Below are positions 53,801-63,938 of a stretch of DNA of 64,000 bases, one piece after another. Source of the stretch: Sacculina carcini (Eukaryota; Arthropoda; Thecostraca; Sacculinidae). The notes under the pieces were generated by a model, which was not told the origin of the DNA, made no database searches, and was given only the letters and a program-made list of their open reading frames with translations. A program made the translations under genes and the position numbers. The stretch covers positions 2,780,001 to 2,844,000 of the forward strand of contig OU696590.1 in assembly GCA_916048095.2 (NCBI GenBank), written 5' to 3'. Numbering within the stretch: the stretch's first letter is position 1; every line of letters begins with the position of its first letter.

Positions 53801-55721
53801 AAAATTAAGAAAACGTTCTCGTGGTCCGGGTTTTTATTTTTCTGGGTTTAATGATTCGACAAATATTTTGAATGATGAAAATGACGTGCTTCTAGATGTG
53901 ACTGACTTTACATCTAATGATTTAATGTCAGGTGGTACAGTTATTGCCAACAGCGAGGTTTGTAAAGAGCAAGAGAAGTCATCGAGAAACTCTGAGTCAA
54001 GTAAGGTTATTGAAGTTCGAGATGTTTCTTCATGCTCATCAAATGAAATATCCCAAAGTCAAATTGAAGGGAATGAATGTGTCAAGTCTCCAGAAGTACC
54101 ACCCGCTGTCAATGAACCCAATGTCGAAGACAAGAGAGAGAATGAGGAACGAAGTTCTGATTATTGCCAAGCGTGCAAAGAGCAATTGTCAAAAGGAAAT
54201 TTACACGTATGTCACGTTGTATCGACCAAGTTTCCTCTAAAATTAAAGGCTGATTTTGTTCAACACGCTTCAGAAACTGATTATGCTTTTGAACGTTGTC
54301 AATTGGACCCGTCGCCAGATCATTTGAGACAGGCTGTAATGTGTGATGATCTTCTCTGGATCCCGTTCAATACAGTTTTTTCAAAACCGCTTTGCTGCAA
54401 ATATTGTAGTTATAAATCTTTTTTCAGACCACACATGCTGTCTCATGTCGCCAGTCATTTGATGTTTAGTCATTCATGTGTGAATCACTTTAAATGTCGC
54501 TTCTGTGATAAAACTTCAAGTGATCTCCAACTGCTACGTGATCATATTTCTGAGCACACCGGAGAGCATAGATACTCTTGTGCTTTGTGTAACTGGCATG
54601 TGAGCCAACTTGACTTGGCGCGCAAACACAAATGTCGAGATACTGAAATTGGATTGATAAAAGTTTCCGAATTGGAGGAAGATTTCTCATGGAACGCTGT
54701 GTTTGTCTACGCTTGCCCATTTTGTGGTTTTGCTAGAATGACGAAGCAAAAAGTTCAAGATCATTTCACGTCAGAGCATCCTTCTGAACTTTTGGATAAA
54801 ACCGGTGGAATTGTTAAAATTGTTGCAACTAGTTTAGTGGAGGGAGATATAGAGGCGTGTGAAGATCAGGTAGATGCGGAGGTAGTCGATACATACGTTC
54901 AGCTCATGAATATCGATGAGAGGCTGCCTCATTGGATACAACCTAACAGCGATGCTTCCGAAAGTGATGTCTCGCCGGTTGTGGAATATGATGATATTGG
55001 CGATTCTCCATATGTTGGTGTTTCTCAGGTGCTCGAACTGTGGTCCGGTATGAATATCTGTTGGCCAGAGTTAGCCTTTAAAGTATCCGAACAGTATATG
55101 AGAGCATTGCATTCGGAAGAGCACACAATGCTTTCACAAATGGAAAATACAATGAATGCATGTCGTGATAAAATAAATGTAGAATACAATAGGTTTGATG
55201 CCTGCTTTTCCATTGTGGAATTAGTCGCTGGCTTGGAATATTCTTGCGTTCAGTTTTTGGCATCTGTCAAACAAGAGTATGCATCTGCCATTCCAGTAGT
55301 ATTCGATGCATCTGTTTCCGACAGCGTAGATACTCAGGAATCACTGCCACAAACACTGGACGATGTCAATCCGGAAAGGCAAGGCGACGATACTGATCAA
55401 GATTCGTGCAGTGTCAATTCTGACGACTCGGTGCAATGGTTGGTTGATTCTGAGTTGAGTGATGATTCCATGTGCTTACCTCGCTCTGAGCCTGGCGTGG
55501 TGGTTTATGATATTGGAAAAATGTCAGATGGCTCCACCGAAAGTCAGCTGGTTAACAAGCTGCTCCGGCGGATTGCCAATTCAATGCCATCGAGAAGCCA
55601 ACGACCGTGGGATAGAAGCTCCAATTCCAATCTTCGCGAACTGGGATCACTTCTGGAGGAATTTGAAGCGTTCGAAAGAGGCGACATTGTCAGGAACGAG
55701 CTGTCTTCAAGTACGCAACAG
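50900..55721 (+). CDS. Large RRM/C2H2 zinc-finger nuclear protein, main exon (D)
   Basis: Acceptor TTTGTTTCAG ends at 50899; the ATG at 50853 is intronic. About 1600 codons, open throughout. An RRM occupies 51783-52015, with RNP2-like LLIRDLLLY and RNP1-like STGMAYVEF. A run of basic residues (RRKQRMRKRRKERKRR) near 53265-53320 is a likely nuclear localisation signal within long Ser/Glu-rich disordered sequence. C2H2-type fingers lie at 54160-54780: YCQACKEQLSKGNLHVCH, CCKYCSYKSFFRPHMLSH, FKCRFCDKTSSDLQLLRDH, YSCALCNWHVSQLDLARK and YACPFCGFARMTKQKVQDH. The C-terminal part is acidic with predicted helices. Role unknown; RNA- and DNA-binding modules suggest a nuclear gene-expression factor. The exon may end at a donor at 55722 (CAG|GTTGGT) in phase 0, fitting exon E, or read on to the stop at 55799. 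Confidence 0.88.
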
Positions 55722-55799
55722 GTTGGTCGCTCAATGAATATAATGCTTATCTCGGTTGTTCCATCTGTTTTTGTTTCCTCTGTAAATTTATGTCTGTAA

Positions 55800-56480
55800 T
55801 CGACATGTGTTTAATCTTGTATTTTCCTGTATTGTTATTGGTGGGTTTACGAGTGGTGCATCCAGAGAATAGGAGTGGGGACAAATGTGGGTGAGGGGTT
55901 TTTCCGGTTCCGAAAGTGAATGTAAAGTATTGCTAAAAAAAATTTCAATTTCCTCACTTGATAAGCCAACTTTTCCTCAGCAGCGCTGAGAAATCGAAGA
56001 ATTCAGTTGTTCCATAAACTTAAATGTCAGGGATCACTGAAAATGAAAGTAAACGAATTCGGAGTCATAAAAACGCATGTTTGTCTTTTTGTGCTCCTAA
56101 TTCTTCACTTGCTAGCCCACCAGTGGGGAATTCCCACAGGTTACGGATCACTGTCGTAGGGTGTTTTGATGGGGTTCTGACGTAGTGACGATGACGTGTG
56201 ACATTCTGAGACTTTGAATATTTGAACGGGGTCTTCAAAGTGATAGGTTTCCTGTGAGAGTCAAAATTTGCTTCTAAGACGAATCTAATCTAAATGTGTT
56301 TCTAAATCTGAATTTGTTTCCAAGCAAATTAAAATTAGCCTGAGGACGGATGAAGCATATTTAAAATTAGTTTGTGTTTTTTTTTCAAACGATCGTGCAT
56401 AATTCAAGGACACTCACACACTCATTATAGCAAAGTGCACAATGCAAACAAGCAAGTCAGATCATTATCGTACCAAAAAA
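55800..56480. other. Intronic/3' sequence with a hAT-like terminus
   Basis: Non-coding. At 56109-56155 the plus strand reads CCAGTGGGGAATTCCCACAG then CGGATCACTG, the inverse complement of the hAT-like terminus at 10172. No second end is clear. Confidence 0.45.
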
Positions 56481-56689
56481 TAATTGAGCTCTTTGATAGC
56501 TGAGTTAGTTCAGCCAGCCAACATAGCTCAGCATAGCTCAGCCAATTTTTGCGTCCGGCGGTCGGGCAAAGCACTTTTTTATCATGAGTCGAGGGATCTA
56601 GTACAATATTGCCCTATGAACATACTAGTCACAAACGACCGCATACTCCGATACTCTGCAATAGAACAATATGCTCAACTCGGCCAGCT

Positions 56690-57475
56690 TAGTGTCGGAG
56701 GCGTATCAAGTGCAGTGAGTGGGATTATGGCGTGTAACCAATATGTTCACTTTTCGCTGTCGCAATATCTCAGTGGTTTTCAACGAATCGCACGAGTTTG
56801 TATACAAGAGGTAGCTAGCACCTAATGTACTGTATGTGGTTAATGGCTAGGCTCAGTAGTCTATTCTAACCTACCGTAAAACCTCTACTTGAACAGCACC
56901 TAGGGGGAACAATGGCAAAATAGAACGACACCCTCTAATTTAACAGCACCTCTAATTAATTGTCACTTTGATTAATTCAACCTTGGCAATGGATATAACT
57001 GATTTTTATTGGTGAATTTGTAACTACTTACGATTAATTACCCTGTATTTGCACCTTTTGTTAAATATATATGCATACGTTACCTGGTTCCTTTTTCATC
57101 TGTAAAATTTCCGTATCTTCACCAAATTCTGAATTGAAAATTGAAAATAGAGCGGCACCCTCTAATTGAACGGCACTACCGGGGAAGGTTTGAAAAATAG
57201 AACGGTATGCCGCTCAGGTAGAGGTTTTACGGTAGAGGTAGAGGTTTTATGGTGTGTATAATGAGTGAATAAATATAATGGGTGAATAATGAGCCTAGCC
57301 AGAGCCTAGGGTGGATAACCTACAGTACGTTAGGTGCTAGCTACTAGTTTACAAGCTCGTGCGTTGTATTGAAAACCACCGAGATTATCTGATGTTGAAA
57401 AGTGACCACATTGGCCACACGCCGCTGCTGGACTTGCCTCACTTGGCATTTGGCACTTGACACTACGCTAGTGGA
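56690..57475. repeat. Foldback structure with about 170-bp arms around a MITE
   Basis: The left arm (about 56690-56862) and right arm (about 57296-57470) are inverse complements with moderate divergence. Shared blocks include GGCGTGT, TCACTTTTC, GGTGGTTTTCAA, CGCACGAG, GTAGCTAGCACCTAA and GGCTAGGCTC. Between the arms lies the TA-flanked MITE at 56874-57232. No coding content. The left part (56560-56700) also matches 61360-61490 in inverse orientation. Confidence 0.75.
56874..57232. mobile_element. Mariner/pogo-like MITE with TA duplication
   Basis: Termini CCGTAAAACCTCTACTTGAA and complement (TCAGGTAGAGGTTTTACGG), bounded by TA at both ends. The interior repeats AGCACCTCTAAT and AGAACGGCACC-like phrases. 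The CCGTAAA start is shared with the MITE at 17172-17503, suggesting related transposases. Just right of it a second partial copy of the terminus (AGAGGTTTTATGG) occurs at about 57241. Confidence 0.85.
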
Positions 57476-57969
57476 GGTGAACATGCAGTGAACTTGTAGT
57501 GAACATGTGGCTGGTTGATTTGGTGGTGGTGAGGTTAATCAACGCAAGAGCAAACGCACACGTTGAAACACTACATGTCTGTATTGTGATATTGAATCCG
57601 TGCATATATCATACGAAATGAGTTGCACAGCATACATGCAAACATACATGCGGCGACATACAATCGATACTCGTGCTGAAACGATTACGACCATCCAGTA
57701 GACGAACTGTGAAATATTTTTCCTGTTGTGATGTCACTGGCATCGGATCCATATATGGTGATTTCAGAGGTTTTCGTACACGATCGATTCGAACCCACAC
57801 ATGCGTTGAAGTTCTCAACGAGTCTGGAACGAACGAACGTTGAATCATTGTATGATGGTTGCCAGTAGCCAATGAAGTGCAATTCATCTCTCGTATTCTG
57901 AAGACCACCTCTGACGAAATTTTTACAAAACTTTCGCTAAGTATTGTTTTTATCAAACGATATTTGTGG

Positions 57970-58740
57970 TGAGAGTAAAATAGAGCCGGTCACCGCTTCA
58001 AACGGAAAAATATCGTCCTCAAATGGCATACAGCGAAGACCAAGCAAAACAATTGGTATGGAGTCGAGCCATTCATGTCCTCTATCTTTCAGTGTTGTTT
58101 TTAATGTACGATGAAGACGCTCAACGATTCCATTGGCTTGCTGCTTGTAGCTTGTAGTTCTTTAACGATGAAAACCGATCAGTTGACTAATTTCTTGAAA
58201 ATCTCAGACTCGAATTGAGCTCCACGGTTTGTGTGGGAACATACAGAGGCACTCCGAACCGCGATATCCAGCAATTGCTAAATGCAGTTGACTGAGCAGT
58301 TATATCAACTATAGGATGAGCCTCCATCCACCTCTAACACTATCAATGCAAGTAAATACATAACGATATGGAGTAGCAAAAGCATTACCAGATGTGCACA
58401 CCGGTGGAAATGGGCCAATGATTTTGATATGTAAGCGTTGGAGACGACCAATGGCATGAAAAATCGGAATCACAGGAGCTTTTGTTTGGTCATTAATTTT
58501 ATTTTGTTAACATCTCTAAAATACTCCTCCTCCATAAATATCTCTCTAACTAGTTTGATAGAACCGTGGATTCCAGGATGTGACAGAATATGTAGAGACT
58601 GAAATATAGAAAAACGAGCAGATTGTGGAACATAAGTACAATGTGCTGATGTGGAAATAGCACAGAAAATTGAGGTTTTGTCGTTCAGTGGAAATAGTTT
58701 TAATCTATCAATTAACGTATCTATCATTTTATTGCAGTTC
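57970..58740 (-). pseudogene. Gypsy integrase remnant
   Basis: Minus strand. The frame from 58727 has SLHILSHPGIHGSIKLVREIF, the His/His half of the integrase zinc-binding domain. Further downstream toward 57970 there are fragments compatible with the integrase core in changing frames. Stops are frequent. Confidence 0.65.
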
Positions 58741-58973
58741 TACAATAGCATTCAAATAAAAAACATCCATACTAACTTGGTTTACAGAACGGCTTAAATG
58801 ATCAGCTGCAATATTTTCAGCAACACGCACATACTTAACAGATTAAGCGTATTCTGATATCACATACAAGTATATATGACGTTGTTGATGATCAGTTTTT
58901 GCAGGAAATTGAATCTGAAAAGCGGTGACAAGAGGTTTGTAATCTGAAAATAGAGTCACTTCGTGTCCTTCTA

Positions 58974-59228
58974 TCATATGCTTGAAATGTAGTACAGCTT
59001 CATATGCGGCGTATAATTCACGATCGTAAGTCGAACAACGTTGTTGAGTAACTTTCGCGAGTGAAATGAAATAAGAACTGGTACCTCATTCTGGATTTGG
59101 TACAGGGCCGCACCAATGGCTACTTGCGAGCTGTCTGTTACTAGATGATATATAGCTCCAGACTGCAAAGGGTATTTCGCCTCACTCAATATGTTCTTAG
59201 ATTGTAAATAGGCAGCATTATCATTTTC
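58974..59228 (-). pseudogene. Gypsy RNase H remnant
   Basis: Minus strand: NAAYLQSKNILSEAKYPL then HLVTDSSQVAIGAALYQIQN and VLISFHSRKL, the standard start of a Gypsy RNase H domain (TDAS-type motif, then the F-x-S-R-x-L block). It is directly continuous, across the LINE insertion, with KWTEN at 59646. Confidence 0.8.
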
Positions 59229-59640
59229 AACAACAACAATAACAACAAACAACATGTATTTAATATAGCGCACTTTCGAGGACAAAGGCGCGAGCAGGAG
59301 CAGAGTAATAAAGTGTAGTCACATAGCGGTATGGGGACAAAGATATGGAGCACAAATCGACAGAAAGTACATGGGTGCTTGCAAAATTGAACACATACAT
59401 ACACACATACACACAAACACATTCACACAAACACATGCACACGAACACATACACACGCACATATATACACATACACATGCATACACATATACATATATGA
59501 ATAATGTAATGTAATAGAGCATATATTGGAAAGAGAGAAAATATATAATGGGAATATAGAATAAAAAAGCATAGGATATAAAAGAAAAAAATAATTAAAA
59601 TATAATAAATAAATAAAATAAAAATTTTATAAAAAAAAAT
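59229..59640 (-). mobile_element. CR1-like LINE 3' fragment inserted in Gypsy RNase H region
   Basis: Begins (as plus coordinates) with an AAC-rich tail and ATGTATTTAATATAGCGCAC, as at 61918 and 6199. The plus flanks are TCATTTTC at the left and AATATTTTC at the right, a probable short target duplication: on the minus strand, WTEN and END overlap in coding. The interior has a CA/TA repeat (59391-59500) and A-rich sequence. Confidence 0.75.
59391..59500. repeat. (CA)n/(CACATA)n microsatellite
   Basis: CA-rich tract with ACAT and ACAA interruptions inside the LINE fragment; minus-strand frames here are Cys/Val artefacts. Confidence 0.9.
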
Positions 59641-59645
59641 ATTTT

Positions 59646-60190
59646 CGGTCCATTTAAGAGTCTGGCGGCTATTGCTGGTGCGAATTAGCTCTGTCAAGTG
59701 ATGAACACGGTCTGAAATGCTGGAAATCATTCTACGATATATATTTAGCATTCCTAAATAGAGATATAACTAGCGCAATGTTGTGGGTCTAGGCATGTTC
59801 TATATAGCTTATATACTATTAGACTTTTTTGGCACTAAATGTATGGGTGAAGCCCACGATCAATTTTGCTGACCGGGTAATAGTTTTTTCTAACAATGAT
59901 TGAATTTTTCATTTGAGAACAGTCAGTTTTGTACCATAGATCTTTCTAAGTTTAGCAAAAGTAGGATGTGACGCACCTGTATCAATGTGATGAAGGCCAT
60001 TTTGATGTTCGTTGAATGTTTGTGCAGAATCCAAAAAAACTGTCATATCCAACACAACTGTTCCGTTTCTGGATGGGCTGGATCTGGATGGGTACGTTGC
60101 GCTATTACAATTTGTTTGACTGGTGTTCCCCTGGAGTCCACACGCGCAACCATTTGTGTTTTTGAATCTACCAATCTGCCTCTTGCACAA
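59646..60190 (-). pseudogene. Gypsy reverse transcriptase remnant lacking the catalytic palm
   Basis: Minus strand. The RT N-terminal segment (HHIDTGASHPTFAKLRKIY, then KNYYPVSKID) from about 60020 to 59850 is followed after a short gap by the connection segment MLNIYRRMISSISDRVHHL and LKWTEN (59751-59646). The palm with its Asp-Asp box should lie between them and is absent, so about 400 bp have been lost. Confidence 0.75.
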
Positions 60191-60492
60191 TCGACAATCA
60201 ATTTATATGTGGACGAAAAATCATGGCCCAGGAGCGGAAACTTCACGTCAGCAATCACACAATTCCACCGGAATTCTCGACGTAATGTTTTGAATGAAAC
60301 ATTCAGCGATGCTTCACCATATGTACGAATTGAAGCTCCACTTGCCGATGATATTTGCACATTTCTCTGATGGAGGATAATATGTTTGTTTTTTATGAAG
60401 TTGTAAGGCAGCAGCGAAACTCCTGCGCCAGTGTCCACCACACAATTTACTGGACCTCTCATAATGATTGATTCGACCTTGAGTAGGGGCAC
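60043..60492 (-). pseudogene. Gypsy retropepsin-like protease region
   Basis: An open minus-strand frame of about 149 codons. It contains the aspartic protease motif VVDTGAGVSLLP (catalytic Asp in DTGA) and the distal PLLGHDFSSTYKLIVDC block typical of Gypsy proteases. This is the best-preserved part of the element. Protease would normally cleave the gag-pol polyprotein. Confidence 0.85.
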
Positions 60493-60828
60493 ATTAGATT
60501 TCGCATGTACGCGACTGTAGTCGTGATGTAGGCTGGATGTTCAGCTGTAAGTGTTTCTCTGGTCACAAGCACCACGGCGTGCATGTTCTAGCCCTATTCC
60601 CGAAATACAAATGTGCACGACACACTTTCGGACGCAGCTTTCTACGGTTGTACGGTCGCAAAGAATATGGCAGAGTTAACTGTATGGCTTGAATCGGCTG
60701 AAACGTTTGACTGCTACACATCAGTGATACGATCTGGTCAGCCAGACGACCAAATTCGGCGAGTGTTTTTTTTCATGGCTAGCCAACACTGCAGTGGCTG
60801 TGGGATATTGAGCCTGTTTCTGCCATTC

Positions 60829-61186
60829 TTACAAATAATGTGAAGGTTTTTCTGTCATGACCGTGCTGGCAATGAGTTTTTCAAAATGCCCTGCCTTCGA
60901 TTCTTCGTAGAAATTTAGCAAATAAGTTTTGAGCTCAGCGTTATCTTCATTTTCACAAATATCATTGGAAAGCTTACTCACCAACGTAATAGAGAGCGCA
61001 GACAAAAGCTGTGTAGAATTTTGTCGATGATGACGTATTTTTAGCCCGAAGAAATTGTGCTTCGACGATTCGAAACCATCCTGAACAGTATGTCTCGTCA
61101 AATGCAGGTGGTTTGATAGAAACAGGTCTCACCGAAGTTGCTGGGTTTCTTCCATTGCATAGAATATTTATATACTGGATATACAA
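60829..61186 (-). pseudogene. Gypsy gag remnant
   Basis: Minus strand, two overlapping frames. The first has PVSIKPPAFDETYCSGWFRI and VEAQFLRAKNTSSSTKFYTA; the second continues LSALSITLVSKLSNDICENE. These match the N-terminal capsid region of Gypsy-type gag (W-F-x-x-x-E-A-Q-F and T-K-F-Y blocks). It has a frame change near 61000. Confidence 0.78.
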
Positions 61187-61359
61187 CGACTTATGTAGTG
61201 GCTGGTTGACTTGGTGGTGGTGAGGTTAATCAAATCGTTGAAAAACTGCATACGTCTATATTGTGATCTTGACTCAGTGCATATATCATACGACACACGT
61301 TGCACAACATGCATGCGGCGACAGACAATCGGCACTTGTGCTGAAACGATCATCTGGGT

Positions 61360-61600
61360 TACCTATAGCGGCTATTTCTCACTCTGCTCTCTACACTCTA
61401 CAGACTCTGTTCTAGTGCAGAGTATGGGAGTATGAGAACGTTTGTGACTAATATGTGTATAGGATAATATTGTAGTACTCCAGAATGGAGACAGCATGGA
61501 GCAGCCCCTTCTCTAGGGCGTTTCCATCTGAAATTTCGTTTTCTACTCATTCGGATTGAGAGATATCTGCTATGTTGTTTGGTCTGTGATATTAGCATAT
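61360..61600 (-). repeat. Repeat related to 56480-56700, inverse orientation
   Basis: Blocks TGGGAGTATGAGAACG, TTTGTGACTAATATG and GGATAATATTGTAGTAC have their complements, in order, near 56680-56595. The LTR retrotransposon lies between the two copies. Confidence 0.65.
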
Positions 61601-61808
61601 TGATTGCAGATCACGTTACTAGGTTCTCAGAATGTCGGATTTGTGTTCAATAGACAATATGTGTTCAATGTTCAAGTTTCGATATGACCATGTGATTAGA
61701 TATGACCACATTCGCTGTACAGATGTAGTGTGTGATCGGTGTTTAATGTGCATTAGCGGAATGCTAGAAGCATTCGCTCTCTAATTGTCTATTGTCGTGG
61801 TTTCACAG

Positions 61809-61872
61809 GGCGTTGAAAATCTCAAGATAAGCAGTGTTGTCAGTTTGAGTGACGCCGAGTCTCAAAACAAAG
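61809..61872 (+). CDS. Large RRM/zinc-finger gene, candidate exon E
   Basis: Acceptor TTTCACAG (ends 61808) and donor GTTTGT (61873). 64 nt, open in phase 0, which matches the candidate donor at 55722. Encodes GVENLKISSVVSLSDAESQN. It lies just 45 bp before a LINE tail. Support is splice sites and phase only. Confidence 0.5.
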
Positions 61873-61917
61873 GTTTGTTATGCTCAACTTCAAACGATTC
61901 TCTCTTTGTCGTCTTTT

Positions 61918-63855
61918 AACAACAACAACATGTATTTGTTATAGCGCACCGAAGGGCTCGGGCGCGACACGATTATAACAGTTGGGAACACGGAATACAA
62001 ATAACAGGACAGATGCAAAAGAAGTGAACTACAAATATGCAATAAATGACAATAAATATAGAGACAAAATATGGGCAAAACATACAAAGCAGACGAACAT
62101 GACGGACAAGACAACACGACTGAAACATAATGACAACACAACACAGCAAACACAACTCGGGAGAATATAGTCATAGCGTAGATATAGTAAGCATACAAAT
62201 GAGAGAAGGAATACGAGTAAGAACATGCTAAAGTAACATGTTATAGTGATGCAAAAGGTGTGAGAGTGTGGGAGACTGGGTCAAAAGAGAGGTCAAAAAA
62301 GTGTTTGGAGAGCTTAGAGCGGAAAGAATTGTAGGAAAGAGAAGAAGTAATGTGAACTGGGATGGAATTGTAAAGGCGAGGGGCGGAAAAAAAGAATGAT
62401 TTGGAGGACCAAGGAGATTCATTTACAGCACGAGGGCATACAAGGGGAAGAGGAATTCGGGAAGGAGTGAGGCAAGGAGTGAGGAGAAGGCGGAGATAGG
62501 ATGGCTGATGAGGATCGTGGAGAAGCTTATATATCAGACAGCACAGGCGAAAGTGAATACGTGGAATAATAGGGAGCCAGCGAAATTGAAAAAGAAATCG
62601 AGAAGTGTGACGACAAGGAACAGGATGAAGGACAAAACGACAAGATTGATTAATGACGCGTTGTAGGATTTTAAGAGAACGACGAGGAGCATGGATGTAC
62701 AAAGAATTACAATAGTCAAGTCTAGAGAATACATGAGAGTGAATAAGTTTGATTGCGGAAGGTCTGTCGAGATATGAGCGTATAGGATAGAGGGATCTCA
62801 AGATAAGACGACAAGTGCGGGCGACAGAGAGGATGTTGTCGGAGGAAGAGAGAGATGAGTCAAAAATAACTCCGAGATTGCGAACTGTCGATGATAGGAT
62901 AAGAGGTAAGCGAGGAGGAAGAATACGAGGAGGATGAAGAGCCAGAAACTCAGACTTGGACGGGTTGAGGAGAAGGTGACGGGACGACGCCCAAGAAGAG
63001 ATGGTGGATAGGATGTCAGAGAGAAAAGACGGAGAAGGAAAAGGAAGAGGGATATATAACTGAATGTCATCAGCGTAGATATGAAATGAGATGGAATACT
63101 TACGAAGGATAGGACAGAGGGAGGACATGTAAAGGTTAAAGAGTATCGGACCAAGAATAGATCCCTGAGGGACACCTGATGAAAGATGGATAGGATCAGA
63201 TACAGAGGAATTGAAGTTGACAGAGTAGGTCCTTCCCGAAAGGTACGATTTAAGGAGAGAGAGGGCAGAAGACGAGATACCAAGATGAGAGAAGTCATGA
63301 ATTAGGATAGAGTGATTAACAAGGTCGAAGGCGGATGACATATCGAGAAGAACGAGAAGAACAGAGCGACGGTACGAGAAGTGCGAGAGGATGCCATTGG
63401 AGATAGAAAGAAGAACTGATTCGGTAGAATGAGAAGGGCGAAACCCGGATTGGAAGGGATCAAGAGACTGGCAGATGAAAGGGGAAAGTTGCGCAGAGAT
63501 AGCGGACTCGAGAAGTTTAGAAGCAAAGCTCAGAAGAGATATAGGACGATAGTTACTAAGTATAGAAGAGTCAAGGTTCTGTTTCTTAAGAATTGGACGG
63601 ACAATTGCATGTTTGTCAGCGAGAAACTGGCCGTGAAGAAAAGAGGAGTTGATAAGATGCAGGAGATAAGGAACCAGGGAAGGAAGGGATTTGGCTATAG
63701 CAGGGAAGTTGATTGGATCAGCTGGTGAGAAGGATAGCTTGGAAGAGGAAACGAGGGAAAGGATATCATGAAGATCAATGTGAGAGAAGGACGTGAACCG
63801 GTGATGAGTGGAAGTGTGAGTGAGGGCAGCACAATTGGTGGTGTATCTTTGGTGT
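61918..63855 (-). mobile_element. L2/CR1-like LINE, 5'-truncated, with long open RT frame
   Basis: Minus strand. The 3' end is the AAC-repeat tail at 61918-61930 joined to TGTATTTGTTATAGCGCAC. The coding region runs to about 63850, where LINE similarity fades. The coding strand is pyrimidine-rich. Endonuclease is missing. Confidence 0.85.
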
Positions 63856-63938
63856 ATTGTTGTGCCATTAGTGTTTATTTTTTTGTTTAGAATATATTTG
63901 CCAACAAAAAAAACAATAAAACAGGGAACAATACACAA
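62241..63938 (-). CDS. Reverse transcriptase of L2/CR1-like LINE, uninterrupted
   Basis: A 565-codon frame; the first 30-50 codons are probably flanking or linker. RT motifs occur in order: HAIVRPILKKQNLDSSILSN and YRPISLLSFASKLLE; FQSGFRPSHSTESVLL; VLLDMSSAFDLVNHSILI (first catalytic Asp); SGVPQGSILGPILFNLYMSS; the catalytic FHIYADDIQLYIPL; LNPSKSEFLALHP; and LGVIFDSSLSSSDNI. The C-terminal region WLPIIPRIHFRLCCLIYKLL and a Phe/Ser-rich end follow the usual CR1/L2 pattern. No stop or frameshift through the whole domain, so this is the youngest-looking LINE in the window, though without endonuclease it cannot move by itself. Confidence 0.88.
   Translation of the reverse strand: MCIVPCFIVFFVGKYILNKKINTNGTTIHQRYTTNCAALTHTSTHHRFTSFSHIDLHDILSLVSSSKLSFSPADPINFPAIAKSLPSLVPYLLHLINSSFLHGQFLADKHAIVRPILKKQNLDSSILSNYRPISLLSFASKLLESAISAQLSPFICQSLDPFQSGFRPSHSTESVLLSISNGILSHFSYRRSVLLVLLDMSSAFDLVNHSILIHDFSHLGISSSALSLLKSYLSGRTYSVNFNSSVSDPIHLSSGVPQGSILGPILFNLYMSSLCPILRKYSISFHIYADDIQLYIPLPFPSPSFLSDILSTISSWASSRHLLLNPSKSEFLALHPPRILPPRLPLILSSTVRNLGVIFDSSLSSSDNILSVARTCRLILRSLYPIRSYLDRPSAIKLIHSHVFSRLDYCNSLYIHAPRRSLKILQRVINQSCRFVLHPVPCRHTSRFLFQFRWLPIIPRIHFRLCCLIYKLLHDPHQPSYLRLLLTPCLTPSRIPLPLVCPRAVNESPWSSKSFFFSAPRLYNSIPVHITSSLSYNSFRSKLSKHFFDLSFDPVSHTLTPFASL

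Larger units (their letters stand above)
57506..61352 (-). mobile_element. Gypsy-type LTR retrotransposon, degenerate, with nested LINE tail
   Basis: Direct repeats at 57506-57687 and 61194-61352 share GGTGGTGGTGAGGTTAATCA, GCATATATCATACGA, CATGCGGCGACA and GTGCTGAAACGAT and look like short LTRs. Between them, on the minus strand and in the correct order, lie gag, protease, RT N-terminus, connection, RNase H and integrase remnants. A LINE tail is inserted at 59229-59640. The LTRs are diverged with indels, so the insertion is old. No 5-bp target duplication is visible. Confidence 0.85.
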
